From the NCBI RefSeq assembly GCF_030010415.1, contig NZ_JASCSA010000007.1: a DNA stretch of 64,000 nt; one strand, 5' to 3'. Both the position numbers and the translations under genes were made by a program. Shown piece by piece: positions 27,972 through 37,138 of this stretch (position 1 is its first letter; each line of letters starts with the position of its first letter). Source of the stretch: Cobetia amphilecti. GTDB taxonomy: Bacteria > Pseudomonadota > Gammaproteobacteria > Pseudomonadales > Halomonadaceae. The notes below the pieces were generated by a model. It saw nothing but the letters and a program-made list of their open reading frames with translations. It was not told where the DNA came from and ran no database searches.

Positions 27972-29090
27972 TCAGGCCGGGGTGGTCGCGGCATCCGCTT
28001 CCGATGTCTGAGGCGATTCTGGTACTTGAGCCGGTTCCGGCATGCGAGTCACCGACGTCAAAAGGCTTGGCGCCAGCTCCAGCGCAGTGCCGGCAACCAG
28101 GCCGGTGAAGAACTCGGCGCGCCCCTTGTGACGCTTGATGGCCTGGAAACGGCTTTCGGCTTCCGCGTTGCCGCTCTGGCGCATCATGTTCATCCACTGC
28201 TTGAGCAGCGGCACCATCACCTTGTCGGGGAGGTGGGCGCAGCGCTCGGCATGGGAGAGCAGCACCTGCGCACGCTGTGTCCAGTCCGTCTCGGGCAGCA
28301 GCTCGCCGGTCGCTTGCCAATGCTTGATGCGCGCCGCCAGGAAGGGGTCAGCCAGGGCGGCACGCCCCAGCATGACATCGCGACAGCCGGATAGAGAGCG
28401 CGCCCGCCAGTAGCAGTGCATATCCCAGATATCGCCATTGGCGACCACCGGAATGGAGAGCTCGGAGGTGATCTTGCCGATCCATTCCCAGTGCGCCGGA
28501 GGGCGATAGCCTTCCTGTTTGGTTCGCCCATGCACCACCAGCTGAGTCGCACCGCCTGCCTCTGCCGCCTGAGCGCAGGCCAGCGCCAGGCGCCGATCAT
28601 TGAAGCCGAGACGAATCTTGGCGGTGACCGGCACGCCCGTCCCCTCGAGTGCCTTGCGCACGCCTTCCACCGCGCGGAAGACACGTTCCGGCGAGCGCAG
28701 CAGTGCCGCGCCACCATCATGTCGGTTGACGGTCTTGGCCGGGCAGCCGAAATTGATATCGACGCTTGGCGCACCCAGACGCGCCGCGACGCGGGCATTG
28801 ATGCCCAGTGCCTCGGGGTCGGCCCCCAGCAGCTGCAGGGCGACCGGGGTCTCGTGTCGTGTTCGTGCCGTCTGTGTCGGGGAGGCGTCGAGCAGCTCCG
28901 GACAGATGCGCTTGAAGACGCGCGGCGGTAACTTGACGTGGGTCACGCGCACGAATTCCGTCACGCACCAGTCGTAGCCGCCAAGGCCGGTGAGACATTC
29001 GCGCGTGATGTCATCTATCACGCCTTCCATCGGCGCGATGCCGATGCGGCCGGCCCGCGCGAGGGCCTGTGGGGTCAACGATGGTGTCAT
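27972..29090 (-). CDS. dusC: tRNA-dihydrouridine(16) synthase DusC-type
   Basis: About 372 residues from the chosen ATG 29090. An FMN enzyme that reduces uridine to dihydrouridine in tRNA. The start MTPSLTPQALARAGRIGIAP leads into APMEGVIDD, the catalytic cysteine lies in INFGCPAKTVNRHDGGAALL, and VVANGDIWD plus VMLGRAALADPFL form the phosphate-binding end. It is longer than E. coli DusC (about 315), with a Pro/Ser/Thr-rich C-terminal tail. Past its stop, a shifted frame encodes a Pro-Glu repeat, so the tail may be frameshifted. The upstream in-frame ATG at 29156 is less likely. It is convergent with the tRNA cluster. Confidence 0.9.
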   Translation of the reverse strand: MTPSLTPQALARAGRIGIAPMEGVIDDITRECLTGLGGYDWCVTEFVRVTHVKLPPRVFKRICPELLDASPTQTARTRHETPVALQLLGADPEALGINARVAARLGAPSVDINFGCPAKTVNRHDGGAALLRSPERVFRAVEGVRKALEGTGVPVTAKIRLGFNDRRLALACAQAAEAGGATQLVVHGRTKQEGYRPPAHWEWIGKITSELSIPVVANGDIWDMHCYWRARSLSGCRDVMLGRAALADPFLAARIKHWQATGELLPETDWTQRAQVLLSHAERCAHLPDKVMVPLLKQWMNMMRQSGNAEAESRFQAIKRHKGRAEFFTGLVAGTALELAPSLLTSVTRMPEPAQVPESPQTSEADAATTPA

Positions 29091-29286
29091 TGCAATTGCC
29101 GTGGAATCAGGCACTTTAGAGCGACCAACAAGCATTGAATGCAGCTGCATGGGCATACCGACAGAGGCTATCGGCGGCGGAGCCTATCCGTCGTGCCGTG
29201 TCCGGCGTGACCGAAGACATTGGCGTTCAGCGCAGGCGCTGCGCCGTAGTGCGGCTCGATAACGAGAAAGACTCGAGGACACTGGC

Positions 29287-29553
29287 ATGCAAGAGAATGA
29301 TCTGCTCGGTGAAGGCTTGAACCTGATGGTGTTCGGGATGGGGTTCGTGTTCGTGTTTCTAAGTCTGCTGGTGGTCGCCATGATGGCGATGGCCAGGCTG
29401 GTGGATCGCTTCGCGCCTGCACCAGTGCCCGCTGCGCCAGGTGCTGCGCGGGCGCCGGCTGCCCCGGCACCTGCGGCAGGGGACGACAGCGAACTGACGG
29501 CCGTCATGGCCGCGGCGATTCACCGCTTCCGGCAGGACCAGCACAGGCACTGA
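29287..29553 (+). CDS. oadG: Oxaloacetate decarboxylase gamma chain (OadG)
   Basis: An 88-residue single-pass membrane subunit that holds the sodium-pumping oxaloacetate decarboxylase together. A hydrophobic segment at about 12-36 (LMVFGMGFVFVFLSLLVVAM) is followed by an Ala/Pro-rich linker and a C-terminal His-containing tail (IHRFRQDQHRH), which in the family binds zinc. A GAGGA ribosome binding site precedes ATG 29287. It opens the oadGAB operon. Confidence 0.92.
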   Translation: MQENDLLGEGLNLMVFGMGFVFVFLSLLVVAMMAMARLVDRFAPAPVPAAPGAARAPAAPAPAAGDDSELTAVMAAAIHRFRQDQHRH

Positions 29554-29756
29554 CGCTCTCGCGGCTTCGCCGATAGCGTCTGGGCTCTGCCGAGCGTCTG
29601 ACCACTGCCAAGAGTAGCAGGCGGCGATTCTATCACGAGCAGTACGGTGGGTAGACCTCCCCCCGAGTGCAATATTCTGTGTTGCAGGCTGACGCAACAG
29701 GCTGCCTGCAGCGCGCAGAACTCGATATCCACAATATAAAGAACAAGGGATCACTC

Positions 29757-31592
29757 ATGGACAAGCAACCGCTGGGCATCACGGATGTGGTACTGCGCGA
29801 CGCGCATCAGTCATTGCTGGCCACGCGCATGCGCCTCGATGACATGCTGCCGATCGCCGCCAAGCTGGACGACATCGGCTTCTGGTCGCTGGAGAGCTGG
29901 GGCGGCGCGACCTTCGACGCCTGCATTCGCTACCTGGGCGAAGACCCCTGGGCACGCATTCGTGCCTTGAAGGAAGCGATGCCCAAGACCCAGCAGCAGA
30001 TGCTGCTGCGCGCCCAGAACCTGCTCGGCTATCGTCATTACGCCGATGATGTGGTGGATACCTTCGTCAAGCGTGCCGCGACCAGCGGTGTCGATGTCTT
30101 CCGTGTCTTCGATGCCATGAATGACCCGCGCAACCTCGAGCGTCCGCTCAAGGCGGTGCTGGATCAGGGCAAGCATGCCCAGGGCACCATCTCCTACACC
30201 GTCAGCCCCGTGCACACCCTGGAGATGTGGGTCGAGCTGGCGCAGAAGATCGAGTCCATGGGCGCCCAGTCACTGGCGATCAAGGACATGGCAGGCCTGC
30301 TGACGCCGTACACCGCCTTTGAACTGGTCTCGCGCCTCAAGGCGAGCCTGTCGATCCCGATCCACATGCAGTGCCACGCCACCACAGGGCTTTCCACCGC
30401 CACGGCCCTCAAGGCCATCGAGGCGGGCATCGACAACGTCGATACCTCCATCTCTTCCATGTCGATGACCTACGGCCATAGCCCGACGGAATCCGTGGTC
30501 GCGATGCTGGCGGGGACCGAGCGCGATACCGGGCTCGATCTCGAGAAGCTCGAGGATATCGCCGGCTATTTCCGCGAAGTGCGCAAGAAGTACGCGGCCT
30601 TCGAGGGCAGTCTGCGCGGTATCGACTCGCGCATCCTGGTCGCGCAGGTGCCGGGTGGCATGCTCACCAACATGGAAAGCCAGCTCAAGGAGCAGGGCGC
30701 CGGTGACAAGCTGGATGACGTGCTCGCCGAGATTCCGCGTGTACGCAAGGACCTGGGCTATATCCCGCTGGTGACCCCGACCTCACAGATCGTCGGCACC
30801 CAGTCGGTGATGAACGTGATGATGGGCGAGCGCTACAAGTCGATCTCCAAGGAAGTGCAGGCGCTGCTCAAGGGTGAATATGGCGCGGCGCCGGCGCCCT
30901 TCGACAGTGAGCTTCAGTCCCGCGTGCTGGAAGGCGGCGAGCCGATCACCTGCCGCCCGGCCGACAACCTGACGCCGGAGATGGAGCGTCTGCGTGAGGA
31001 GCTCAAGGGCAAGGCCAGCGAAGAGGGCATCACCCTGGAAGGCGGCGAGCGCGAGACCGATGACGTGCTGACCTACGCGCTGTTCCCGCAGATCGGCCTC
31101 AAGTTCCTGCGCAACCGTGGCAACCCGGATGCCTTCGAGCCCGCCCCGCAGGCTGTCGATGACAAGGCGTCCAAGGCTGCAAGTGCGCCCGTCGCCGCAG
31201 CGCCTGCCTCCAGTGCTCAAACCGCGTCGAGCGGTCCGCAGACTTACACCCTGAACGTCAACGGCAAGCAGTATGTGGTGGAGGTCGCCGAAGGCGGAGA
31301 CATCACCCAGGTGCAGGCCAGCGAGCCTGCGGCGCCTGCTCCGGTCGCCGCAGCGGGGGCACCTGCTGCACAGGCCGCCTCCGGTGAGCCGGTGAGTGCG
31401 CCGCTGGCGGGCAACATCTTCAAGGTCAATGTCAGTGTCGGTGACAGCGTGGCCGAAGGGGATGTGGTCATCATCCTCGAGGCGATGAAGATGGAGACCG
31501 AGATCCGTGCCCACCAGGCCGGTACCGTCTCCGCGGTGAAGGTCAAGGAAGGCGACAGTGTCAGTGTCGGCGACGTTCTGATCACCCTCTGA
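29757..31592 (+). CDS. oadA: Oxaloacetate decarboxylase alpha chain (OadA)
   Basis: A 611-residue biotin-dependent carboxyltransferase that takes CO2 from oxaloacetate onto biotin. The N-terminal TIM-barrel has ITDVVLRDAHQSLLATRMR, SLAIKDMAGLLTPY and the metal-binding HMQCHATTG. A conserved carboxylase domain and an Ala/Pro linker follow, then the C-terminal biotinyl domain with EAMKMET, biotinyl lysine at residue 578. I chose ATG 29757 with AAGGGA at 29745-29750; the longer start at 29667 adds unrelated residues. A 203-base gap after oadG holds no gene. Confidence 0.97.
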   Translation: MDKQPLGITDVVLRDAHQSLLATRMRLDDMLPIAAKLDDIGFWSLESWGGATFDACIRYLGEDPWARIRALKEAMPKTQQQMLLRAQNLLGYRHYADDVVDTFVKRAATSGVDVFRVFDAMNDPRNLERPLKAVLDQGKHAQGTISYTVSPVHTLEMWVELAQKIESMGAQSLAIKDMAGLLTPYTAFELVSRLKASLSIPIHMQCHATTGLSTATALKAIEAGIDNVDTSISSMSMTYGHSPTESVVAMLAGTERDTGLDLEKLEDIAGYFREVRKKYAAFEGSLRGIDSRILVAQVPGGMLTNMESQLKEQGAGDKLDDVLAEIPRVRKDLGYIPLVTPTSQIVGTQSVMNVMMGERYKSISKEVQALLKGEYGAAPAPFDSELQSRVLEGGEPITCRPADNLTPEMERLREELKGKASEEGITLEGGERETDDVLTYALFPQIGLKFLRNRGNPDAFEPAPQAVDDKASKAASAPVAAAPASSAQTASSGPQTYTLNVNGKQYVVEVAEGGDITQVQASEPAAPAPVAAAGAPAAQAASGEPVSAPLAGNIFKVNVSVGDSVAEGDVVIILEAMKMETEIRAHQAGTVSAVKVKEGDSVSVGDVLITL

Positions 31593-31662
31593 GCCGGTGT
31601 GTCCGGCCCGTCGTCATGCACGGCGGGCCGGTCGGTGATGCTCCTCTGCAAGGCGACACGAC

Positions 31663-32982
31663 ATGGACAAGATACTCAACCTCTGGCACGGCTCGGGGCT
31701 CTACAACATGAGCTTCGGCCAGCTGGCGATGATCGTCATCGGCCTTGGCCTGCTTTATCTGGCGATCCGCAAGAACTTCGAACCCCTGCTGCTGGTGCCG
31801 ATCGGCTTCGGCGGCATTCTGGCCAACATCCCGGAAGCCGGGCTGGCGCTGTCTGCCGCCGAGCAGGCGGCCCATCTCGGCAAGCCGGAGCTGTTGGCTT
31901 CGATGGCCAATCTGCTCAACGTCAACATCGCCAGCCTGCCGCTGGATGAGGCACGCCACGCGGTGGAGCAGGCGCTGCATGGCGAGATTCCCGCCGCGCT
32001 CAAGCAGCAGGCCAGCAACATGGCGCTGGATGGCGGCTTCTCCAACGGCATGCTCTACAGCTTCTACAGCGTGGCGATCGCCTCCGGCATCGCGCCGCTG
32101 GTGATCTTCATGGGCGTGGGCGCGATGACGGACTTCGGCCCGTTGCTGGCCAACCCCAAGACCCTGTTCCTCGGCGCGGCGGCGCAGTTCGGCATCTTCG
32201 CGACCCTGCTGGGCGCGGTGGCGATGACCTCGATGGGCCTGATGGACTTCAGCCTGCAGCAGTCGGCGGCCATCGGCATCATCGGTGGTGCGGACGGCCC
32301 GACCTCCATCTATGTCGCCAGTCTGCTGGCGCCGGAGCTGCTGGGCGCGATCGCCGTGGCGTCCTACTCCTACATGGCACTGGTGCCGATGATTCAGCCG
32401 CCGATCATGCGCGCGCTGACCACCGCCAAGGAGCGTAGCCTGGTCATGACCCAGCTGCGGCCGGTGTCCAAGACCGAGAAGATCCTCTTCCCGCTGGTGC
32501 TGCTGATCATGGTGGCGATGCTGCTGCCGGACGCCGCACCGTTGCTGGGCATGTTCTGCTTCGGTAACTTGATGCGCGAGTGTGGTGTGGTGGAGCGTCT
32601 GTCGGATACCGCCCAGAACGCGCTGATCAACATCACCACCATCTTCCTGGGACTGTCGGTGGGCTCCAAGCTGCAGGCCGACAAGTTTCTGGCGGTGGAG
32701 ACGCTGGGCATTCTGGCCCTCGGCGTGGTCGCCTTCGGTATCGGCACGGCCTGCGGGGTACTGATGGCCAAGCTGATGAACAAGGTCTCCAAGACACCGA
32801 TCAATCCGCTGATCGGGTCGGCCGGTGTCTCGGCGGTGCCGATGGCGGCACGTGTCTCCAACAAGGTCGGGCTCGAGTACAACCCGCACAACTTCCTGCT
32901 GATGCATGCCATGGGGCCGAACGTGGCCGGCGTGATCGGCTCGGCGGTTGCCGCGGGGGTGATGATCAAGTACCTCGGCTGA
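31663..32982 (+). CDS. oadB: Oxaloacetate decarboxylase beta chain (OadB), Na+ pump
   Basis: A 439-residue integral membrane subunit that decarboxylates carboxybiotin and exports Na+. It shows many hydrophobic segments and the conserved IGIIGGADGPTSIYVAS and LLLIMVAMLLPDAAPLLGM regions, plus the C-terminal GSAGVSAVPMAARV and FLLMHAMGPNVAGVIGSA. Length matches the family. It follows oadA after 70 bases that contain a GC-rich hairpin. A 20-bp perfect palindrome closes the operon. In a marine bacterium the complex couples oxaloacetate breakdown to a sodium gradient. Confidence 0.97.
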   Translation: MDKILNLWHGSGLYNMSFGQLAMIVIGLGLLYLAIRKNFEPLLLVPIGFGGILANIPEAGLALSAAEQAAHLGKPELLASMANLLNVNIASLPLDEARHAVEQALHGEIPAALKQQASNMALDGGFSNGMLYSFYSVAIASGIAPLVIFMGVGAMTDFGPLLANPKTLFLGAAAQFGIFATLLGAVAMTSMGLMDFSLQQSAAIGIIGGADGPTSIYVASLLAPELLGAIAVASYSYMALVPMIQPPIMRALTTAKERSLVMTQLRPVSKTEKILFPLVLLIMVAMLLPDAAPLLGMFCFGNLMRECGVVERLSDTAQNALINITTIFLGLSVGSKLQADKFLAVETLGILALGVVAFGIGTACGVLMAKLMNKVSKTPINPLIGSAGVSAVPMAARVSNKVGLEYNPHNFLLMHAMGPNVAGVIGSAVAAGVMIKYLG

Positions 32983-33000
32983 TCGTCTCCACAGCACTGA

Positions 33001-33043
33001 TACGATAACGCCCGCCATGGCTACCATGGCGGGCGTTATCGTA
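33001..33043 (+). terminator. 20-bp perfect inverted repeat after oadB
   Basis: TACGATAACGCCCGCCATGG and its exact complement around a 3-base CTA loop. It lies between oadB and the convergent YdjM-like gene, and probably terminates both directions, although U-tracts are short. Confidence 0.75.
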
Positions 33044-33067
33044 TCTCGGGCCTTCATCAGCGGCGCT

Positions 33068-34183
33068 TTATCTTGTCTCGGCCGAGGGATTTGAGAGCGT
33101 GGCAGAGACGGTGCGCTGATTCGGCTGCATGCGCGTCTGCGGGTCGTGGACGGCCTGCCAGAGGCTTAGCAGGGCGGCGCGATCGACAGGCCGGCTGGGC
33201 AGCCGCTGGCTGTCCTCGAGCCCTTGCCATTCCCCTGCGGCGCTCTGGCGTGCGAGGGCAAAGCGGAAGGGGTGATAGCCGGGTGAGCCCAGGCGTGTAT
33301 CGGTCACTGCCAGCAGCGTCTCGCCCTCTGGTGTCCGCTCGCGGCTCGCACGCAGATAGGGCGCCGCGAACCAGCGCAGACGCTGGCCGTCCTCCAGCTT
33401 CGCGACCTCGGCATCCAGCGTCGGATGGCGCGGATAATCACGGCGTGCGAGAGACGCCAGCTGCGCGTCGGAGTCGAACACGCTGACCATCCACTCGTGA
33501 TCCGCCTGCGGCGTGGTTGCGCTGACACGCCACAGCAGGCTGTTGAAGGGAGTCGGCTGCACCATACGCGGGGCGTCGGCGAAGCCTTGGCTGGCCAGCA
33601 GCGGCGCCACGCGATGTTCGACCCAGCTCTTGGCGGCCAGCCCCCAGCCCAGATAGAGGCTCGAGAGCATGAGGCCCGCGCTCAACAGATGCCCGGCGCG
33701 ACCACGAATCGCCACCCACAGGCCGGTGATCAGTAGCGGCAGGGTGTAGAGCGGGTCGATGATAAAGACGCTGGCCAGACTGATGGGGCGGCTGGGCCAC
33801 GGCCACAGCAGCTGGGTGCCGTAGGTGGTGAAGCTGTCCAGCAGCGGGTGGGTGACCAGGCACAGCACGCAGTAGGCGATCAGCCGCCCACGGCCGAGGC
33901 TCGCCAGCCGTGGCAGGCGCGCCAGCAGCCAGCCGAGCACGATGCCCAACAGCGCCAGCACCGGCAGGGAATGGCTGAAGCCGCGGTGATGGGTGTAATT
34001 GGCGACCGCGTCGCCGTAGTCGATCATCACGTCGAGGTCGGGCAGGGTGCCGAGCGCCGCGCCGCCGAGCAGCGCATAGCGGATGGCCGCGCCGCGTTTC
34101 GGGCCGGGCAGGCGGCGAATGGCCGGCGCCATGACGGCGCCGCCAACGACGGCCCCGAGGCAGATCTGGGTAAGGGAGTCCAT
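33068..34183 (-). CDS. YdjM/YbcI-type membrane-bound metal-dependent hydrolase
   Basis: A 371-residue integral membrane protein with the LexA-binding, inner-membrane hydrolase fold (DUF457). The motif MDSLTQICLGAVVGGAVMAP starts it; ALGTLPDLDVMIDYGD, THHRGFSHS and HPLLDSFTTYGTQLLWP supply the conserved Asp and His residues that are thought to bind metal. At least five hydrophobic segments cover the first 190 residues; the C-terminal 170 residues are soluble and likely periplasmic. Substrate unknown. It heads away from oadB and follows tag after 50 bases. Confidence 0.85.
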   Translation of the reverse strand: MDSLTQICLGAVVGGAVMAPAIRRLPGPKRGAAIRYALLGGAALGTLPDLDVMIDYGDAVANYTHHRGFSHSLPVLALLGIVLGWLLARLPRLASLGRGRLIAYCVLCLVTHPLLDSFTTYGTQLLWPWPSRPISLASVFIIDPLYTLPLLITGLWVAIRGRAGHLLSAGLMLSSLYLGWGLAAKSWVEHRVAPLLASQGFADAPRMVQPTPFNSLLWRVSATTPQADHEWMVSVFDSDAQLASLARRDYPRHPTLDAEVAKLEDGQRLRWFAAPYLRASRERTPEGETLLAVTDTRLGSPGYHPFRFALARQSAAGEWQGLEDSQRLPSRPVDRAALLSLWQAVHDPQTRMQPNQRTVSATLSNPSAETR

Positions 34184-34233
34184 GCGTGGGCTACCTGTGA
34201 GGGAGAAGAGAGCGGAAGGCGTGGGAGCAGGCG

Positions 34234-34818
34234 TCAGTCATCTGCGCGGATCGCCGCCAGGGCACCCGGCTCGGCCCAGCGCGGGCCGGCATCCAGCACG
34301 CGTGCCTGCACCGGACAGTCATCACGATGACAGCCGGGCAGATAGCCGCAGCTCATCAGCAGCTCGTTGACGATCTCGGGGCCGGTGAAGCGGAAGGTCT
34401 TCTTGAACAGCTTGACCCAGGCTGACAGCGGTTGTGGATGATGGGCATCCAGCCAGGCGCTGAAGCTGCCGTGGGAGTCCTTGAGCTGCATCACCACGCC
34501 TGCGTTGTGGATCACGGCATTGATCTTGAGCCGGTTGCGAATGATGCCGGCATTGTTGAGCAGGCGCGCGCGATCCTCGTCCCCGTAGGCGGCGATGCGC
34601 GCGATGTCGTAATCCTCGAAGGCCTCGCGGAAGGCCGCGCGCTTCTTGAGCACCGTCAGCCAGGAGAGGCCGGCCTGATTGATCTCGAGCACGAAGCGTT
34701 CGAACAGCACCCGGTCATCGCTGACCGGAAAGCCGTATTCATGATCATGATATGGGCCATGAATCGGGTGCCGGGGAGCATTCTCGCAATAGGTGCTGGC
34801 GGTGACGACGTCGGCCAT
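34234..34818 (-). CDS. tag: DNA-3-methyladenine glycosylase I
   Basis: A 194-residue base-excision glycosylase that removes 3-methyladenine from alkylated DNA. YHDHEYGFPVSDDRVLFE, the conserved LEINQAGLSWLTVLKKR (family form EGQQAGLSW), and NNAGIIRNRLKINAVIHNA are typical. Zinc ligands probably include the N-terminal Cys11 and His residues and the C-terminal HRDDC. GGAGGA precedes the ATG, which overlaps the doxX stop by one base, so the two are coupled. With ada 4 kb away, the region carries two alkylation-repair functions. Confidence 0.93.
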   Translation of the reverse strand: MADVVTASTYCENAPRHPIHGPYHDHEYGFPVSDDRVLFERFVLEINQAGLSWLTVLKKRAAFREAFEDYDIARIAAYGDEDRARLLNNAGIIRNRLKINAVIHNAGVVMQLKDSHGSFSAWLDAHHPQPLSAWVKLFKKTFRFTGPEIVNELLMSCGYLPGCHRDDCPVQARVLDAGPRWAEPGALAAIRADD

Positions 34819-35222
34819 CAGTCCTCCTGTACCGCGAAGCGGCCGCTGCCGAGAAAGACGATGGCCAGGGCGCTGGCGAGGAAGAAGCCTTGCAGCTCCA
34901 GCGCCCAGCCGCCGGAGGGCGACAGGCTCAACAGCTGGCCCATGTGTGCCACGGCAAAGGCGAACAGCATGTTGGCGACCACGATCAGACCGGCGATGCG
35001 CGAGTGCACGCCGAGCGCCAGCATGATGGGCGCGATGATCTCGCCGATGTAGACGCCATAGGCCACCACGCCCGGGATGCCCAGATTCTCGAGCTCGCCG
35101 GCGATCCAGCTCAGCGTGCCGCCATCACCGAGCAATTTCGAGAGGCCATGAAACAGCAACAGCAGGCCCAGCATCAGGCGCAGTATCAGCTTGCCGAGGT
35201 CGTCATTTTCGAGAAATTGCAC
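34818..35222 (-). CDS. DoxX family membrane protein
   Basis: A 134-residue protein with four predicted membrane segments (about 10-28, 52-72, 76-94, 106-126). The family motif LILRLMLGLLLLFHGLSKLL and GEIIAPIMLALG mark it as DoxX. The start codon is GTG with AAGGAG upstream. DoxX proteins are linked to thiol redox or sulfur handling in some bacteria; the role here is unknown. It is cotranscribed with tag. Confidence 0.85.
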   Translation of the reverse strand: MQFLENDDLGKLILRLMLGLLLLFHGLSKLLGDGGTLSWIAGELENLGIPGVVAYGVYIGEIIAPIMLALGVHSRIAGLIVVANMLFAFAVAHMGQLLSLSPSGGWALELQGFFLASALAIVFLGSGRFAVQED

Positions 35223-35308
35223 GGTAGAGCTCCTTGCTCAGCGGTCGTCGGGCTTGCTCAGTAGTCGCCGGGCTTGCTCGGCGGTCGTCGGGATAGAAGG
35301 CGGCTGTC

Positions 35309-35752
35309 TCAGGCGTTGGGGTTGTCCACCAGAATGCGCGAGAAGCGCACGATCTCGGCATTGCGGTTGGACCAGCCAAGACGCTCCCAGAAGCGATGAG
35401 CGTCATGGTTGTCGTGCAGGGTATCCAGATGCACCTTGTCGATGCCTTCGCTGGCCAAGGCTGCCAGACAGCGGTCGACCAGCGTGCTGGCGATGCCCTG
35501 GCCACGCATGTCCGGCGCAGTCATCACATGCTGAAGATAGCCGCGCTTGCCGTCATGGCCCGCCATGGCGCAGCCGACCAGGCGCTCATCGAGAAAGGCC
35601 AGGTGGCTCATGCCGGGGTTGCGCGCCAGATAGCGGGCGACAGGGGCATGGCGGTCGGCATCGCGGATGACCACGCCCGGAGTCGCCTCCATCATGGCGA
35701 TGAAGGCAGGGTGGTCTTCCGGTGTCATCGGGCGATAGGTCAAGGTTGGCAT
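35309..35752 (-). CDS. GNAT family N-acetyltransferase
   Basis: A 147-residue acetyl-CoA-dependent acetyltransferase. MPTLTYRPMTPEDHPAFIAM begins it, and the acetyl-CoA loop is in LQHVMTAPDMRGQGIASTLV (R/Q-x-x-G-x-G/A form). HRFWERLGW near the C-terminus is a common GNAT ending. I chose ATG 35752; an upstream start at 35851 adds 33 residues without homology features. Substrate unknown. Confidence 0.85.
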   Translation of the reverse strand: MPTLTYRPMTPEDHPAFIAMMEATPGVVIRDADRHAPVARYLARNPGMSHLAFLDERLVGCAMAGHDGKRGYLQHVMTAPDMRGQGIASTLVDRCLAALASEGIDKVHLDTLHDNHDAHRFWERLGWSNRNAEIVRFSRILVDNPNA

Positions 35753-35796
35753 CGTGTGTCCTGGCAAGCGGCGGTCGTCGGGGATGCCATATCCTA

Positions 35797-36402
35797 TCAG
35801 TCCCGCGGGATATCGAAATGCTCCGGCTGCGCCGCGACACGTGCCAGCCACGCCTGTATGGCGGGATAGTCATTCAGCGCGAAGCCGCCTTCATCGGCAA
35901 CATGCGTATAAGCATAAAGGGAAATGTCGGCGATCGTGAATCGGTCCCCGACCAGCCAGTCATGCTCGGCGAGATGGTGCTCCATCACGCGCAGGGCACG
36001 CTTGCCGCCATCCTGCTTGGCGGCGTACTCGGCGCGGCGCTCATCGGGGAGGCCAAGGTAGCGATTGATGAAGCGGGCGGTGGCGATGTACGGCTCATGG
36101 CTGTACTGCTCGAAGAACTGCCACTGCAGCACCTTGGCGCGCAGGAAGGGGTCACTCGGCAGATAGTCACTGCCATCGGCGAGGTAATTCAGGATGGCAT
36201 TCGACTCTGACAGCGTCTCGCCGCGATGCAGCTCCAGCAGCGGAATCTTGCCATTGACGTTGCGGGTCAGAAATTCCGGTGTGCGGGTGTCGCCGGCCAG
36301 AATGTCGACCTCGATGTAGTGATGATGGCGTTGGAGCAGGTGCAGCAGCAGCTCGACCTTGTAGCAGTTGCCGGAGCGGCGATCACCGTAGAGTGTCAGC
36401 AT
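35797..36402 (-). CDS. Glutathione S-transferase family protein
   Basis: A 201-residue protein with an N-terminal thioredoxin-like domain (MLTLYGDRRSGNCYKVELLL) and the cis-proline/glutathione motif GKIPLLEL followed by ETLSESNAILNYLA, then an all-helical C-terminal domain with LVGDRFTIADISLYAYTHVA. The catalytic residue near the N-terminus is probably Ser10 or Tyr14. Likely role: conjugation or detoxification of electrophiles. It reads in the same direction as its GNAT neighbour, 44 bases away. Confidence 0.92.
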   Translation of the reverse strand: MLTLYGDRRSGNCYKVELLLHLLQRHHHYIEVDILAGDTRTPEFLTRNVNGKIPLLELHRGETLSESNAILNYLADGSDYLPSDPFLRAKVLQWQFFEQYSHEPYIATARFINRYLGLPDERRAEYAAKQDGGKRALRVMEHHLAEHDWLVGDRFTIADISLYAYTHVADEGGFALNDYPAIQAWLARVAAQPEHFDIPRD

Positions 36403-36535
36403 GCAGGGAGCGTCCTGTGCGAGCGTGGAATTGGCGTCTCGACAGTCTAACCAACCTCGCCTGCATGAACAGTGATTATTCGAACAGTGTTCGACGCTCC
36501 GGCGTCATTCGCGTGCTCCAGGCGCAGGCTGTGGA

Positions 36536-37138
36536 TCAGCCGAGGATCATCACCACGCAGGAAGCGGTCAGCACGCCCATCACGCGGTTGAAGATCTTCC
36601 AGGCGCGCTCGGTATTCAGCAGGCGCCCGATGGCGGTCCCGAAGCCCGCCCACAGCGAGATGCACGGCAGCGCGACCAGTTCCGCGAAGCCTGCCAGCAA
36701 TACGGCGTTGAGCAGTGCCGGGCCTTCCTCGGGCAGAAAGCTTGCCATCAGCGCCATGCCCATCACCCAGGCCTTGGGATTGGCGAACTGGAACAGGCAC
36801 GCCGCGAGGAAGGTCATCGGACGCGCATCCTGCTGGCTGGCGAAGTCAGGGGGCGGGGCGGTGGCGATCTTCCAGGCCAGGTAGAGCAGGTAGGCACTGC
36901 CCAGCACCTTCAGCAGTGTCTGCACGATGGGATAACGCTCGAAGACCAGCCCCAGCCCCAGCGCGATGGCGATGAACAGCACCAGGCAGCCGATCAGGAT
37001 GCCGAAGATATGCGGCAGGGTGCGCCAGTAACCATAGTTGGCCCCCGAGGCCGTCAACATCACGTTGTTGGGGCCGGGTGTCAGGGTCATCGACAGCATG
37101 AAAAGCGTGGCGGGGGCCAGAAAGGCGAGGGATTCCAT
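36536..37138 (-). CDS. LysE family amino-acid exporter
   Basis: A 200-residue inner-membrane exporter of the LysE/RhtB family with six hydrophobic segments. The signature LTPGPNNVMLTASGANYGYWR is at about residues 19-38, and FQFANPKAWVMGM lies in the middle. GAAGGAC precedes ATG 37138. It is divergent from a MocR-type regulator (37296), a frequent arrangement in which the regulator controls the exporter. The substrate cannot be read from sequence. Confidence 0.92.
   Translation of the reverse strand: MESLAFLAPATLFMLSMTLTPGPNNVMLTASGANYGYWRTLPHIFGILIGCLVLFIAIALGLGLVFERYPIVQTLLKVLGSAYLLYLAWKIATAPPPDFASQQDARPMTFLAACLFQFANPKAWVMGMALMASFLPEEGPALLNAVLLAGFAELVALPCISLWAGFGTAIGRLLNTERAWKIFNRVMGVLTASCVVMILG

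Noticed and set aside
31582..33057. A 491-codon minus-strand frame over oadB, rich in His, Gln and Arg
   Set aside because: Composition is that of an antisense shadow of a hydrophobic membrane protein gene in GC-rich DNA.
33068..34183. SOS control of the YdjM-like gene
   Set aside because: E. coli ydjM is LexA-controlled, but no CTGT-N8-ACAG box is seen upstream of 34183 here.
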